Below the pieces are notes generated by a model. The model was not told the DNA's origin and did no database searches. It was given only the letters and a program-made list of their open reading frames with translations. Below are positions 1 to 10,829 of a stretch of 64,000 nucleotides of DNA, piece after piece; position 1 is the first letter of the stretch; every line of letters starts with the position of its first letter. The position numbers were made by a program, and so were the translations under genes. The stretch spans positions 248,001 through 312,000 of the forward strand of contig CM069869.1 of assembly GCA_036172665.1 (NCBI GenBank), written 5' to 3'. This stretch comes from Prosopocoilus inquinatus (Eukaryota; Arthropoda; Insecta; Coleoptera; Lucanidae).

Positions 1-209
1 TTGGATGACCAGTGGAGAACGTCATTCTCCTGAGAGGTAAACGTTTAATTCCCCCAAAAACAGCAATTTTTCCAAAGCGAAAACTTCTTTTCCAATCGAG
101 TGTGAAGGTCGAAACTGCATCTGTATTATGCAGCTGGCCGAATGCTACGCAGCAGTGAAAACCACATCTTCCTAACTCCAACCGTTCCGGAGATATTGCT
201 TGTTTAAAT
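1..209 (+). repeat. Partial satellite monomer at left edge
   Basis: Base 1 corresponds to rel 87 of the unit (TTGGATGACC, seen again at 296), so this is the last 209 bp of a monomer cut by the window edge. It carries the common T at rel 124 and C at rel 251. The array must continue to the left. Confidence 0.95.
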
Positions 210-244
210 TCATACCCGGCGCCTCCGCCAATTCCTCTCTGAAA

Positions 245-254
245 AATCGCGATT
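245..254. promoter_or_regulatory. 10-bp perfect palindrome AATCGCGATT (one per monomer)
   Basis: A perfect self-complementary 10-mer with two CpGs and an NruI core (TCGCGA) lies at rel 36-45 of most monomers. A recurrent T-to-A allele at rel 44 turns it into AATCGCGAAT, leaving only the 6-bp core. One monomer (25850) has lost the core as well (ATAGCGAAT). Whether a protein binds here is inference; the symmetry itself is direct observation. Confidence 0.6.
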
Positions 255-262
255 ACTCAGAG

Positions 263-296
263 ACGGAGAGAAATGGAACGATGCTGTCTTCTCCGT
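263..296. other. Inverted repeat ACGGAGA ... TCTCCGT
   Basis: Two 7-bp arms (263-269 and 290-296) are exactly complementary across a 20-nt spacer. In the monomer family with GATGGAGAGAGATGG (for example 2865, 5520, 12600, 14349, 18180) the left arm is ATGGAGA, so one pair becomes a T:G-type mismatch in DNA. A 7-bp arm can arise by chance in 295 bp, so function is not claimed. Confidence 0.4.
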
Positions 297-308
297 TGGA
301 TGACCAGT

Positions 309-325
309 GGAGAACGTCATTCTCC
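309..325. promoter_or_regulatory. Interrupted dyad GGAGAA-CGTCA-TTCTCC
   Basis: Six-bp arms complementary across a 5-bp spacer lie at rel 100-105 and 111-116. This is the tightest dyad in the monomer. Its right arm is one of the main polymorphic sites: TTCTCC (common), TTCCCC (RG type) and TTCTCA (MR type), while the left arm is nearly invariant. A GTTAT spacer variant marks the RRI family. The one-sided variation suggests either that symmetry does not matter or that allele classes differ in binding; the sequence cannot decide. Confidence 0.45.
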
Positions 326-332
326 TGAGAGG

Positions 333-342
333 TAAACGTTTA
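333..342. promoter_or_regulatory. 10-bp perfect palindrome TAAACGTTTA
   Basis: A second perfect 10-bp palindrome lies at rel 124-133. A T-to-G allele at rel 124 (59 of 216 monomers by my count) shortens it to AAACGTTT. Changes at rel 129 to C (GF type) or A (CL type) destroy its centre. The site therefore exists in intact, shortened and broken forms across the array. Protein binding is speculation. Confidence 0.45.
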
Positions 343-350
343 ATTCCCCC

Positions 351-386
351 AAAAACAGCAATTTTTCCAAAGCGAAAACTTCTTTT
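351..386 (+). other. Clustered A/T tracts, possible intrinsic bend
   Basis: A5 (351-355), AATTTTT (360-366), AAA (369-371), AAAA (375-378) and TTTT (383-386) lie within 36 bp, at spacings of about 7-10 bp. Such phased tracts can curve DNA and are common in satellites. Phasing is only approximate here. The A5 run is also the site of the recurrent 1-bp deletion. Confidence 0.35.
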
Positions 387-409
387 CCAATCGAGTGTGA
401 AGGTCGAAA

Positions 410-428
410 CTGCATCTGTATTATGCAG
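410..428. other. Inverted repeat CTGCAT-(7)-ATGCAG overlapping CAGCTG
   Basis: Six-bp exact arms (410-415, 423-428) flank a 7-nt loop, and the right arm overlaps a PvuII-type CAGCTG palindrome (426-431). The arms are nearly invariant across the array; an exception is 34387, where CAGCTG is CACCTG. Known variation here is in the loop (T or C at rel 213) or just outside (G or A at rel 223). This is the best conserved hairpin-capable element of the monomer. Confidence 0.45.
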
Positions 429-1094
429 CTGGCCGAATGCTACGCAGCAGTGAAAACCAAATCTTCCTAACTCCAACCGTTCCGGAGATATTGCTTGTTA
501 AAATTCATACCCGGCGCCTCCGCCAATTTTTTTCAGAAAAATCGCGATTACTCAGAGACGGAGAGAAATGGAACGATGCTGTCTTCTCCGTTGGATGACC
601 AGTGGAGAACGTCATTCTCCTGAGAGGTAAACGTTTAATTCCCCCAAAAACAGCAATTTTTCCAAAGCGAAAACTTCTTTTCCAATCGAGTGTGAAGGTC
701 GAAACTGCATCTGTATCATGCAGCTGGCCGAATGCTACGCAGCAGTGAAAACCACATCTTCCTAACTCCAACCGTTCCGGAGATATTGCTTGTTAAAATT
801 CATACCCGGCGCCTCCGCCAATTTTTTTCAGAAAAATCGCGATTACTCAGAGACGGAGAGAAATGGAACGATGCTGTCTTCTCCGTTGGATGACCAGTGG
901 AGAACGTCATTCTCCTGAGAGGGAAACCTTTAATTCCCCCAAAAACAGCAATTTTTCCAAAGCGAAAACTTCTTTTCCAATCGAGTGTGAAGGTCGAAAC
1001 TGCATCTGTATTATGCAGCTGGCCGAATGCTACGCAGCAGTGAAAACCACATCTTCCTAACTCCAACCGTTCCGGAGATATTGCTTGTTAAAAT

Positions 1095-2569
1095 TCATAC
1101 CCGGCGCCTCCGCCAATATTTTTCAGAAAAATCGCGATTACTCAGAGACGGAGAGAAATGGAACGATGCTGTCTTCTTCGTTGGATGACCAGTGGAGAAC
1201 GTCATTCTCCTGAGAGGTAAACGTTTAATTCCCCCAAAAACAGCAATTTTTCCAAAGCGAAAACTTCTTTTCCAATCGAGTGTGAAGGTCGAAACTGCAT
1301 CTGTATTATGCAGCTGGCCGAATGCTACGCAGCAGTGAAAACCACATCTTCCTAACTCCAACCGTTCCGGAGATATTGCTTGTTTAAATTCATACCCGGC
1401 GCCTCCGCCAATTCCTCTCTGAAAAATCGCGATTACTCAGAGACGGAGAGAAATGGAACGATGCTGTCTTCTCCGTTGGATGACCAGTGGAGAACGTCAT
1501 TCTCCTGAGAGGTAAACGTTTAATTCCCCCAAAAACAGCAATTTTTCCAAAGCGAAAACTTCTTTTCCAATCGAGTGTGAAGTTCGAAACTGCATCTGTA
1601 TTATGCAGCTGGCCGAATGCTACGCAGCAGTGAAAACCACATCTTCCTAACTCCAACCGTTCCGGAGATATTGCTTGTTAAAATTCATACCCGGCGCCTC
1701 CGCCAATTTTTTTCAGAAAAATCGCGATTACTCAGAGACGGAGAGAAATGGAACGATGCTGTCTTCTCCGTTGGATGACCAGTGGAGAACGTCATTCTCC
1801 TGAGAGGTAAACGTTTAATTCCCCCAAAAACAGCAATTTTTCCAAAGCGAAAACTTCTTTTCCAATCGAGTGTGAAGGTCGAAACTGCATCTGTATCATG
1901 CAGCTGGCCGAATGCTACGCAGCAGTGAAAACCACATCTTCCTAACTCCAACCGTTCCGGAGATATTGCTTGTTAAAATTCATACCCGGCGCCTCCGCCA
2001 ATTTTTTTCAGAAAAATCGCGAATACTCAGAGACGGAGAGAAATGGAACGATGCTGTCTTCTCCGTTGGATGACCAGTGGAGAACGTCATTCTCATGAGA
2101 GGTAAACGTTTAATTCCCCCAAAAACAGCAATTTTTCCAAAGCGAAAACTTCTTTTCCAATCGAGTGTGAAGGTCGAAACTGCATCTGTATTATGCAGCT
2201 GGCCGAATGCTACGCAGCAGTGAAAACCACATCTTCCTAACTCCAACCGTTCCGGAGATATTGCTTGTTAAAATTCATACCCGGCGCCTCCGCCAATTTT
2301 TATCAGAAAAATCGCGATTACTCAGAGACGGAGAGAAATGGAACGATGCTGTCTTCTCCGTTGGATGACCAGTGGAGAACGTTATTCTCCTGAGAGGGAA
2401 ACCTTTAATTCCCCCAAAAACAGCAATTTTTCCAAAGCGAAAACTTCTTTTCCAATCGAGTGTGAAGGTCGAAACTGCATCTGTATTATGCAGCTGGCCG
2501 AATGCTACGCAGCAGTGAAAACCACATCTTCCTAACTCCAACCGTTCCGGAGATATTGCTTGTTAAAAT
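1095..2569 (+). repeat. Five-monomer block A, copy 1
   Basis: The order of allele types is EKY box, ERN box with the rare GAAGTTCG variant, C at rel 213, TTCTCA with broken palindrome, then GTTAT with G at rel 124. The same five types follow in the same order at 19950-21424 and 59159-60633. GAAGTTCG occurs only in these three blocks (1390, 20245, 59454). The first monomer of this copy has a private TTCTTCG change near 1175. Confidence 0.85.
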
Positions 2570-5224
2570 TCATACCCGGCGCCTCCGCCAATTTTTTTCA
2601 GAAAAATCGCGAATACTCAGAGACGGAGAGAAATGGAACGATGCTGTCTTCTCCGTTGGATGACCAGTGGAGAACGTCATTCCCCTGAGAGGGAAACGTT
2701 TAATTCCCCCACAAACAGCAATTTTTCCAAAGCGAAAACTTCTTTTCCAATCGAGTGTGAAGGTCGAAACTGCATCTGTATTATGCAGCTGGCCGAATGC
2801 TACGCAGCAGTGAAAACCACATCTTCCTAACTCCAACCGTTCCGGAGATATTGCTTGTTAAAATTCATACCCGGCGCCTCCGCCAATATTTTTCAGAAAA
2901 ATCGCGATTACTCAGAGATGGAGAGAGATGGAACGATGCTGTTTTCTCCGTTGGATGATCAGTGGAGAACGTCATTCCCCTGAGAGGTAAACGTTTAATT
3001 CCCCCAAAAACAGCAATTTTTCCAAAGCGAAAACTTCTTTTCCAATCGAGTGTGAAGGTCGAAACTGCATCTGTATTATGCAGCTGGCCGAATGCTACGC
3101 AGCAGTGAAAACCACATCTTCCTAACTCCAACCGTTCCGGAGATATTGCTTGTTAAAATTCATACCCGGCGCCTCCGCCAATTTTTTTCAGAAAAATCGC
3201 GATTACTCAGAGACGGAGAGAAATGGAACGATGCTGTCTTCTCCGTTGGATGACCAGTGGAGAACGTCATTCTCCTGAGAGGTAAACGTTTAATTCCCCC
3301 ACAAACAGCAATTTTTCCAAAGCGAAAACTTCTTTTCCAATCGAGTGTGAAGGTCGAAACTGCATCTGTATTATGCAGCTGGCCGAATGCTACGCAGCAG
3401 TGAAAACCACATCTTCCTAACTCCAACCGTTCCGGAGATATTGCTTGTTAAAATTCATACCCGGCGCCTCCGCCAATTTTTATCAGAAAAATCGCGATTA
3501 CTCAGAGACGGAGAGAAATGGAACGATGCTGTCTTCTCCGTTGGATGACCAGTGGAGAACGTCATTCTCCTGAGAGGTAAACGTTTAATTCCCCCAAAAA
3601 CAGCAATTTTTCCAAAGCGAAAACTTCTTTTCCAATCGAGTGTGAAGGTCGAAACTGCATCTGTATTATGCAGCTGGCCGAATGCTACGCAGCAGTGAAA
3701 ACCACATCTTCCTAACTCCAACCGTTCCGGAGATATTGCTTGTTAAAATTCATACCCGGCGCCTCCGCCAATTCCTCTCTGAAAAATCGCGATTACTCAG
3801 AGACGGAGAGAAATGGAACGATGCTGTCTTCTCCGTTGGATGACCAGTGGAGAACGTCATTCTCCTGAGAGGTAAACGTTTAATTCCCCCAAAAACAGCA
3901 ATTTTTCCAAAGCGAAAACTTCTTTTCCAATCGAGTGTGAAGGTCGAAACTGCATCTGTATTATGCAGCTGGCCGAATGCTACGCAGCAGTGAAAACCAC
4001 ATCTTCCTAACTCCAACCGTTCCGGAGATATTGCTTGTTAAAATTCATACCCGGCGCCTCCGCCAATTTTTTTCAGAAAAATCGCGAATACTCAGAGACG
4101 GAGAGAAATGGAACGATGCTGTCTTCTCCGTTGGATGACCAGTGGAGAACGTCATTCTCCTGAGAGGTAAACGTTTAATTCCACCAAAAACAGCAATTTT
4201 TCAAAAGCGAAAACTTCTTTTCCAATCGAGTGTGAAGGTCGAAACTGCATCTGTATTATGCAGCTGGCCGAATGCTACGCAGCAGTGAAAACCACATCTT
4301 CCTAACTCCAACCGTTCCGGAGATATTGCTTGTTAAAGTTCATACCCGGCGCCTCCGCCAATTTTTTTCAGAAAAATCGCGAATACTCAGAGACGGAGAG
4401 AAATGGAACGATGCTGTCTTCTCCGTTGGATGACCAGTGGAGAACGTCATTCTCCTGAGAGGTAAACGTTTAATTCCCCCAAAAACAGCAATTTTTCCAA
4501 AGCGAAAACTTCTTTTCCAATCGAGTGTGAAGGTCGAAACTGCATCTGTATTATGCAGCTGGCCGAATGCTACGCAGCAGTGAAAACCACATCTTCCTAA
4601 CTCCAACCGTTCCGGAGATATTGCTTGTTTAAATTCATACCCGGCGCCTCCGCCAATTCCTCTCTGAAAAATCGCGATTACTCAGAGACGGAGAGAAATG
4701 GAACGATGCTGTCTTCTCCGTTGGATGACCAGTGGAGAACGTCATTCTCCTGAGAGGTAAACGTTTAATTCCCCCAAAAACAGCAATTTTTCCAAAGCGA
4801 AAACTTCTTTTCCAATCGAGTGTGAAGGTCGAAACTGCATCTGTATTATGCAGCTGGCCGAATGCTACGCAGCAGTGAAAACCAAATCTTCCTAACTCCA
4901 ACCGTTCCGGAGATATTGCTTGTTAAAATTCATACCCGGCGCCTCCGCCAATTTTTTTCAGAAAAATCGCGATTACTCAGAGACGGAGAGAAATGGAACG
5001 ATGCTGTCTTCTCCGTTGGATGACCAGTGGAGAACGTCATTCTCCTGAGAGGTAAACGTTTAATTCCCCCAAAAACAGCAATTTTTCCAAAGCGAAAACT
5101 TCTTTTCCAATCGAGTGTGAAGGTCGAAACTGCATCTGTATCATGCAGCTGGCCGAATGCTACGCAGCAGTGAAAACCACATCTTCCTAACTCCAACCGT
5201 TCCGGAGATATTGCTTGTTAAAAT
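2570..5224 (+). repeat. Nine-monomer stretch between blocks, one frame-broken unit
   Basis: The first two monomers (2570, 2865) match the pair at 5225/5520 that opens block B. The unit at 4045 carries CCACC before the A-run and TTCAAAAGC in place of TTCCAAAGC, and the next unit begins TAAAGTTC. These rare marks recur together at 56212-56507, so this part is related to the right arm. Nothing but satellite is present. Confidence 0.8.
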
Positions 5225-8200
5225 TCATACCCGGCGCCTCCGCCAATTTTTTTCAGAAAAATCGCGAATACTCAGAGACGGAGAGAAATGGAACGATGCT
5301 GTCTTCTCCGTTGGATGACCAGTGGAGAACGTCATTCCCCTGAGAGGGAAACGTTTAATTCCCCCACAAACAGCAATTTTTCCAAAGCGAAAACTTCTTT
5401 TCCAATCGAGTGTGAAGGTCGAAACTGCATCTGTATTATGCAGCTGACCGAATGCTACGCAGCAGTGAAAACCACATCTTCCTAACTCCAACCGTTCCGG
5501 AGATATTGCTTGTTAAAATTCATACCCGGCGCCTCCGCCAATATTTTTCAGAAAAATCGCGATTACTCAGAGATGGAGAGAGATGGAACGATGCTGTTTT
5601 CTCCGTTGGATGATCAGTGGAGAACGTCATTCCCCTGAGAGGTAAACGTTTAATTCCCCCAAAAACAGCAATTTTTCCAAAGCGAAAACTTCTTTTCCAA
5701 TCGAGTGTGAAGGTCGAAACTGCATCTGTATTATGCAGCTGGCCGAATGCTACGCAGCAGTGAAAACCACATCTTCCTAACTCCAACCGTTCCGGAGATA
5801 TTGCTTGTTAAAATTCATACCCGGCGCCTCCGCCAATATTTTTCAGAAAAATCGCGATTACTCAGAGACGGAGAGAAATGGAACGATGCTGTCTTCTCCG
5901 TTGGATGACCAGTGGAGAACGTCATTCTCCTGAGAGGTAAACGTTTAATTCCCCCAAAAACAGCAATTTTTTCAAAGCGAAAACTACTTTTCCAATCGAG
6001 TGTGAAGGTCGAAACTGCATCTGTATTATGCAGCTGGCCGAATGCTACGCAGCAGTGAAAACCACATCTTCCTAACTCCAACCGTTCCGGAGATATTGCT
6101 TGTTAAAATTCATACCCGGCGCCTCCGCCAATATTTTTCAGAAAAATCGCGATTACTCAGAGACGGAGAGAAATGGAACGATGCTGTCTTCTCCGTTGGA
6201 TGACCAGTGGAGAACGTCATTCTCCTGAGAGGTAAACGTTTAATTCCCCCAAAAACAGCAATTTTTCCAAAGCGAAAACTTCTTTTCCAATCGAGTGTGA
6301 AGGTCGAAACTGCATCTGTATTATGCAGCTGGCCGAATGCTACGCAGCAGTGAAAACCACATCTTCCTAACTCCAACCGTTCCGGAGATATTGCTTGTTA
6401 AATTTCATACCCGGCGCCTCCGCCAATTTTTTTCAGAAAAATCGCGAATACTCAGAGACGGAGAGAAATGGAACGATGCTGTCTTCTCCGTTGGATGACC
6501 AGTGGAGAACGTCATTCTCATGAGAGGTAAACGTTTAATTCCCCCAAAAACAGCAATTTTTCCAAAGCGAAAACTTCTTTTTCAATCGAGTGTGAAGGTC
6601 GAAACTGCATCTGTATTATGCAGCTGGCCGAATGCAACGCAGCAGTGAAAACCACATCTTCCTAACTCCAACCGTTCCGGAGATATTGCTTGTTTAAATT
6701 CATACCCGGCGCCTCCGCCAATTCCTCTTTGAAAAATCGCGATTACTCAGAGACGGAGAGAAATGGAACGATGCTGTCTTCTCCGTTGGATGACCAGTGG
6801 AGAACGTCATTCTCCTGAGAGGGAAACGTTTAATTCCCCCACAAACAGCAATTTTTCCAAAGCGAAAACTTCTTTTCCAATCGAGTGTGAAGGTCGAAAC
6901 TGCATCTGTATTATGCAGCTGGCCTAATGCAACGCAGCAGTGAAAACCACATCTTCCTAACTCCAACCGTTCCGGAGATATTGCTTGTTTAAATTCATAC
7001 CCGGCGCCTCCGCCAATTCCTCTTTGAAAAATCGCGATTACTCAGAGACGGAGAGAAATGGAACGATGCTGTCTTCTCCGTTGGATGACCAGTGGAGAAC
7101 GTCATTCTCCTGAGAGGGAAACGTTTAATTCCCCCACAAACAGCAATTTTTCCAAAGCGAAAACTTCTTTTCCAATCGAGTGTGAAGGTCGAAACTGCAT
7201 CTGTATTATGCAGCTGGCCGAATGCTACGCAGCAGTGAAAACCACATCTTCCTAACTCCAACCGTTCCGGAGATATTGCTTGTTAAAATTCATACCCGGC
7301 GCCTCCGCCAATTTTTTTCAGAAAAATCGCGATTACTCAGAGACGGAGAGAAATGGAACGATGCTGTCTTCTCCGTTGGATGACCAGTGGAGAACGTCAT
7401 TCTCCTGAGAGGTAAACGTTTAATTCCCCCAAAAACAGCAATTTTTCCAAAGCGAAAACTTCTTTTCCAATCGAGTGTGAAGGTCGAAACTGCATCTGTA
7501 TTATGCAGCTGGCCGAATGCTACGCAGCAGTGAAAACCACATCTTCCTAACTCCAACCGTTCCGGAGATATTGCTTGTTAAAATTCATACCCGGCGCCTC
7601 CGCCAATTCCTCTCTGAAAAATCGCGATTACTCAGAGACGGAGAGAAATGGAACGATGCTGTCTTCTCCGTTGGATGACCAGTGGAGAACGTCATTCTCC
7701 TGAGAGGTAAACGTTTAATTCCCCCAAAAACAGCAATTTTTCCAAAGCGAAAACTTCTTTTCCAATCGAGTGTGAAGGTCGAAACTGCATCTGTATTATG
7801 CAGCTGGCCGAATGCTACGCAGCAGTGAAAACCACATCTTCCTAACTCCAACCGTTCCGGAGATATTGCTTGTTAAAATTCATACCCGGCGCCTCCGCCA
7901 ATTTTTTTCAGAAAAATCGCGATTACTCAGAGACGGAGAGAAATGGAACGATGCTGTCTTCTCCGTTGGATGACCAGTGGAGAACGTCATTCTCCTGAGA
8001 GGTAAACGTTTAATTCCCCCAAAAACAGCAATTTTTCCAAAGCGAAAACTTCTTTTCCAATCGAGTGTGAAGGTCGAAACTGCATCTGTATTATGCAGCT
8101 GGCCGAATGCTACGCAGCAGTGAAAACCAAATCTTCCTAACTCCAACCGTTCCGGAGATATTGCTTGTTAAAATTCATACCCGGCGCCTCCGCCAATTTT

Positions 8201-9059
8201 TTTCAGAAAAATCGCGATTACTCAGAGACGGAGAGAAATGGAACGATGCTGTCTTCTCCGTTGGATGACCAGTGGAGAACGTCATTCTCCTGAGAGGTAA
8301 ACGTTTAATTCCCCCAAAAACAGCAATTTTTCCAAAGCGAAAACTTCTTTTCCAATCGAGTGTGAAGGTCGAAACTGCATCTGTATTATGCAGCTGGCCG
8401 AATGCTACGCAGCAGTGAAAACCACATCTTCCTAACTCCAACCGTTCCGGAGATATTGCTTGTTAAAATTCATACCCGGCGCCTCCGCCAATTTTTATCA
8501 GAAAAATCGCGATTACTCAGAGACGGAGAGAAATGGAACGATGCTGTCTTCTCCGTTGGATGACCAGTGGAGAACGTTATTCTCCTGAGAGGGAAACCTT
8601 TAATTCCCCCAAAAACAGCAATTTTTCCAAAGCGAAAACTTCTTTTCCAATCGAGTGTGAAGGTCGAAACTGCATCTGTATTATGCAGCTGGCCGAATGC
8701 TACGCAGCAGTGAAAACCACATCTTCCTAACTCCAACCGTTCCGGAGATATTGCTTGTTAAAATTCATACCCGGCGCCTCCGCCAATTTTTTTCAGAAAA
8801 ATCGCGAATACTCAGAGACGGAGAGAAATGGAACGATGCTGTCTTCTCCGTTGGATGACCAGTGGAGAACGTCATTCTCCTGAGAGGTAAACGTTTAATT
8901 CCCCCAAAAACAGCAATTTTTCCAAAGCGAAAACTTCTTTTCCAATCGAGTGTGAAGGTCGAAACTGCATCTGTATTATGCAGCTGGCCGAATGCTACGC
9001 AGCAGTGAAAACCACATCTTCCTAACTCCAACCGTTCCGGAGATATTGCTTGTTAAAAT
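5225..9059 (+). repeat. Long block B, copy 1 (13 monomers)
   Basis: The order is: GAC at rel 222-224 with TTCCCC; ATGGAGAGAGATGG with TGATCAG; a unit with AACTACTTTTCC; EKY; a TTCTCA unit with AATGCAACGC; two KRN units; plain; ERN; A at rel 251; plain; GTTAT with G124; broken palindrome. The same order, one monomer shorter, fills 60634-64000. Private changes include GGCCTAATGC in the first KRN unit (about 6921) and TTTTTTCAAAGC at about 5970. Confidence 0.85.
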
Positions 9060-10829
9060 TCATACCCGGCGCCTCCGCCAATTTTTTTCAGAAAAATCGC
9101 GAATACTCAGAGACGGAGAGAAATGGAACGATGCTGTCTTCTCCGTTGGATGACCAGTGGAGAACGTCATTCTCATGAGAGGTAAACGTTTAATTCCCCC
9201 AAAAACAGCAATTTTTCCAAAGCGAAAACTTCTTTTCCAATCGAGTGTGAAGGTCGAAACTGCATCTGTATTATGCAGCTGGCCGAATGCTACGCAGCAG
9301 TGAAAACCACATCTTCCTAACTCCAACCGTTCCGGAGATATTGCTTGTTTAAATTCATACCCGGCGCCTCCGCCAATTCCTCTTTGAAAAATCGCGATTA
9401 CTCAGAGACGGAGAGAAATGGAACGATGCTGTCTTCTCCGTTGGATGACCAGTGGAGAACGTCATTCTCCTGAGAGGGAAACGTTTAATTCCCCCACAAA
9501 CAGCAATTTTTCCAAAGCGAAAACTTCTTTTCCAATCGAGTGTGAAGGTCGAAACTGCATCTGTATTATGCAGCTGGCCGAATGCTACGCAGCAGTGAAA
9601 ACCACATCTTCCTAACTCCAACCGTTCCGGAGATATTGCTTGTTAAAATTCATACCCGGCGCCTCCGCCAATTTTTTTCAGAAAAATCGCGATTACTCAG
9701 AGACGGAGAGAAATGGAACGATGCTGTCTTCTCCGTTGGATGACCAGTGGAGAACGTCATTCTCCTGAGAGGTAAACGTTTAATTCCCCCAAAAACAGCA
9801 ATTTTTCCAAAGCGAAAACTTCTTTTCCAATCGAGTGTGAAGGTCGAAACTGCATCTGTATTATGCAGCTGGCCGAATGCTACGCAGCAGTGAAAACCAC
9901 ATCTTCCTAACTCCAACCGTTCCGGAGATATTGCTTGTTAAAATTCATACCCGGCGCCTCCGCCAATTTTTTTCAGAAAAATCGCGAATACTCAGAGACG
10001 GAGAGAAATGGAACGATGCTGTCTTCTCCGTTGGATGACCAGTGGAGAACGTCATTCTCATGAGAGGTAAACGTTTAATTCCCCCAAAAACAGCAATTTT
10101 TCCAAAGCGAAAACTTCTTTTCCAATCGAGTGTGAAGGTCGAAACTGCATCTGTATTATGCAGCTGGCCGAATGCAACGCAGCAGTGAAAACCACATCTT
10201 CCTAACTCCAACCGTTCCGGAGATATTGCTTGTTTAAATTCATACCCGGCGCCTCCGCCAATTCCTCTTTGAAAAATCGCGATTACTCAGAGACGGAGAG
10301 AAATGGAACGATGCTGTCTTCTCCGTTGGATGACCAGTGGAGAACGTCATTCTCCTGAGAGGGAAACGTTTAATTCCCCCACAAACAGCAATTTTTCCAA
10401 AGCGAAAACTTCTTTTCCAATCGAGTGTGAAGGTCGAAACTGCATCTGTATTATGCAGCTGGCCGAATGCTACGCAGCAGTGAAAACCACATCTTCCTAA
10501 CTCCAACCGTTCCGGAGATATTGCTTGTTAAAATTCATACCCGGCGCCTCCGCCAATTTTTTTCAGAAAAATCGCGATTACTCAGAGACGGAGAGAAATG
10601 GAACGATGCTGTCTTCTCCGTTGGATGACCAGTGGAGAACGTCATTCTCCTGAGAGGTAAACGTTTAATTCCCCCAAAAACAGCAATTTTTCCAAAGCGA
10701 AAACTTCTTTTCCAATCGAGTGTGAAGGTCGAAACTGCATCTGTATTATGCAGCTGGCCGAATGCTACGCAGCAGTGAAAACCACATCTTCCTAACTCCA
10801 ACCGTTCCGGAGATATTGCTTGTTAAAAT
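9060..10829 (+). repeat. Tandem duplication of a three-monomer unit (885 bp x 2)
   Basis: 9060-9944 and 9945-10829 each contain a TTCTCA/broken-palindrome unit, a KRN unit and a plain unit. The visible difference is AATGCTACGC against AATGCAACGC near the end of the first monomer. Related KRN-centred groups occur at 24080-24669 and 27915-28799. Confidence 0.85.

Larger units (their letters stand above)
210..504 (+). repeat. Reference satellite monomer (first complete unit)
   Basis: This first full 295-bp unit is used for relative coordinates (rel 1 = 210). In order it holds: a GC-rich CpG block around GGCGCC (rel 9-14); a hypervariable 10-bp box (rel 22-31); the palindrome AATCGCGATT (rel 36-45); an ACGGAGA/TCTCCGT inverted pair (rel 54-60 and 81-87); the dyad GGAGAA-CGTCA-TTCTCC (rel 100-116); the palindrome TAAACGTTTA (rel 124-133); C5A5 followed by A/T tracts (rel 137-177); the inverted pair CTGCAT/ATGCAG (rel 201-206 and 214-219); CAGCTG (rel 217-222); and TCCGGA (rel 272-277). 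This copy has the TTCCTCTCT (ERN) form of the variable box and A instead of C at rel 251. Since 295 = 3 x 98 + 1, no reading frame can stay in phase from unit to unit. Confidence 0.95.
210..1094 (+). repeat. Three-monomer stretch at left edge
   Basis: Three complete monomers precede the triplicated block. The first has the ERN box with A at rel 251, the second has C at rel 213, and the third has G at rel 124 with C at rel 129. The first two allele states recur as a neighbouring pair at 4635-5224 and 22605-23194, so even this short stretch is made of shared, shuffled types. Confidence 0.85.

Noticed and set aside
300..325. Intrinsic terminator at the GGAGAA/TTCTCC hairpin
   Set aside because: The stem is only 6 bp, it is not followed by a T run, and there is no gene to terminate.
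231..378. Ancient internal duplication of a half monomer
   Set aside because: CCAATTTTTTTCAGAAAA and GCAATTTTTCCAAAGC look alike, but the similarity ends within about 20 bp and is explained by A/T tracts.
210..476. 88-codon minus-strand open frame in most monomers as a protein family
   Set aside because: The start codon is TTG, not ATG, in the monomers checked (complement of CAA at 474-476). Changes are about equally spread over codon positions, many units carry stops or 1-bp frameshifts (4045, 6405, 14644, 14939, 41761), and there is no plausible gene context. It is a by-product of the repeat.
863..1060. 65-codon plus-strand open frame as a gene
   Set aside because: It exists only in the minority of units with G at rel 124, overlaps the minus-strand frame fully, and is lost by stops or a missing ATG in several G124 units.
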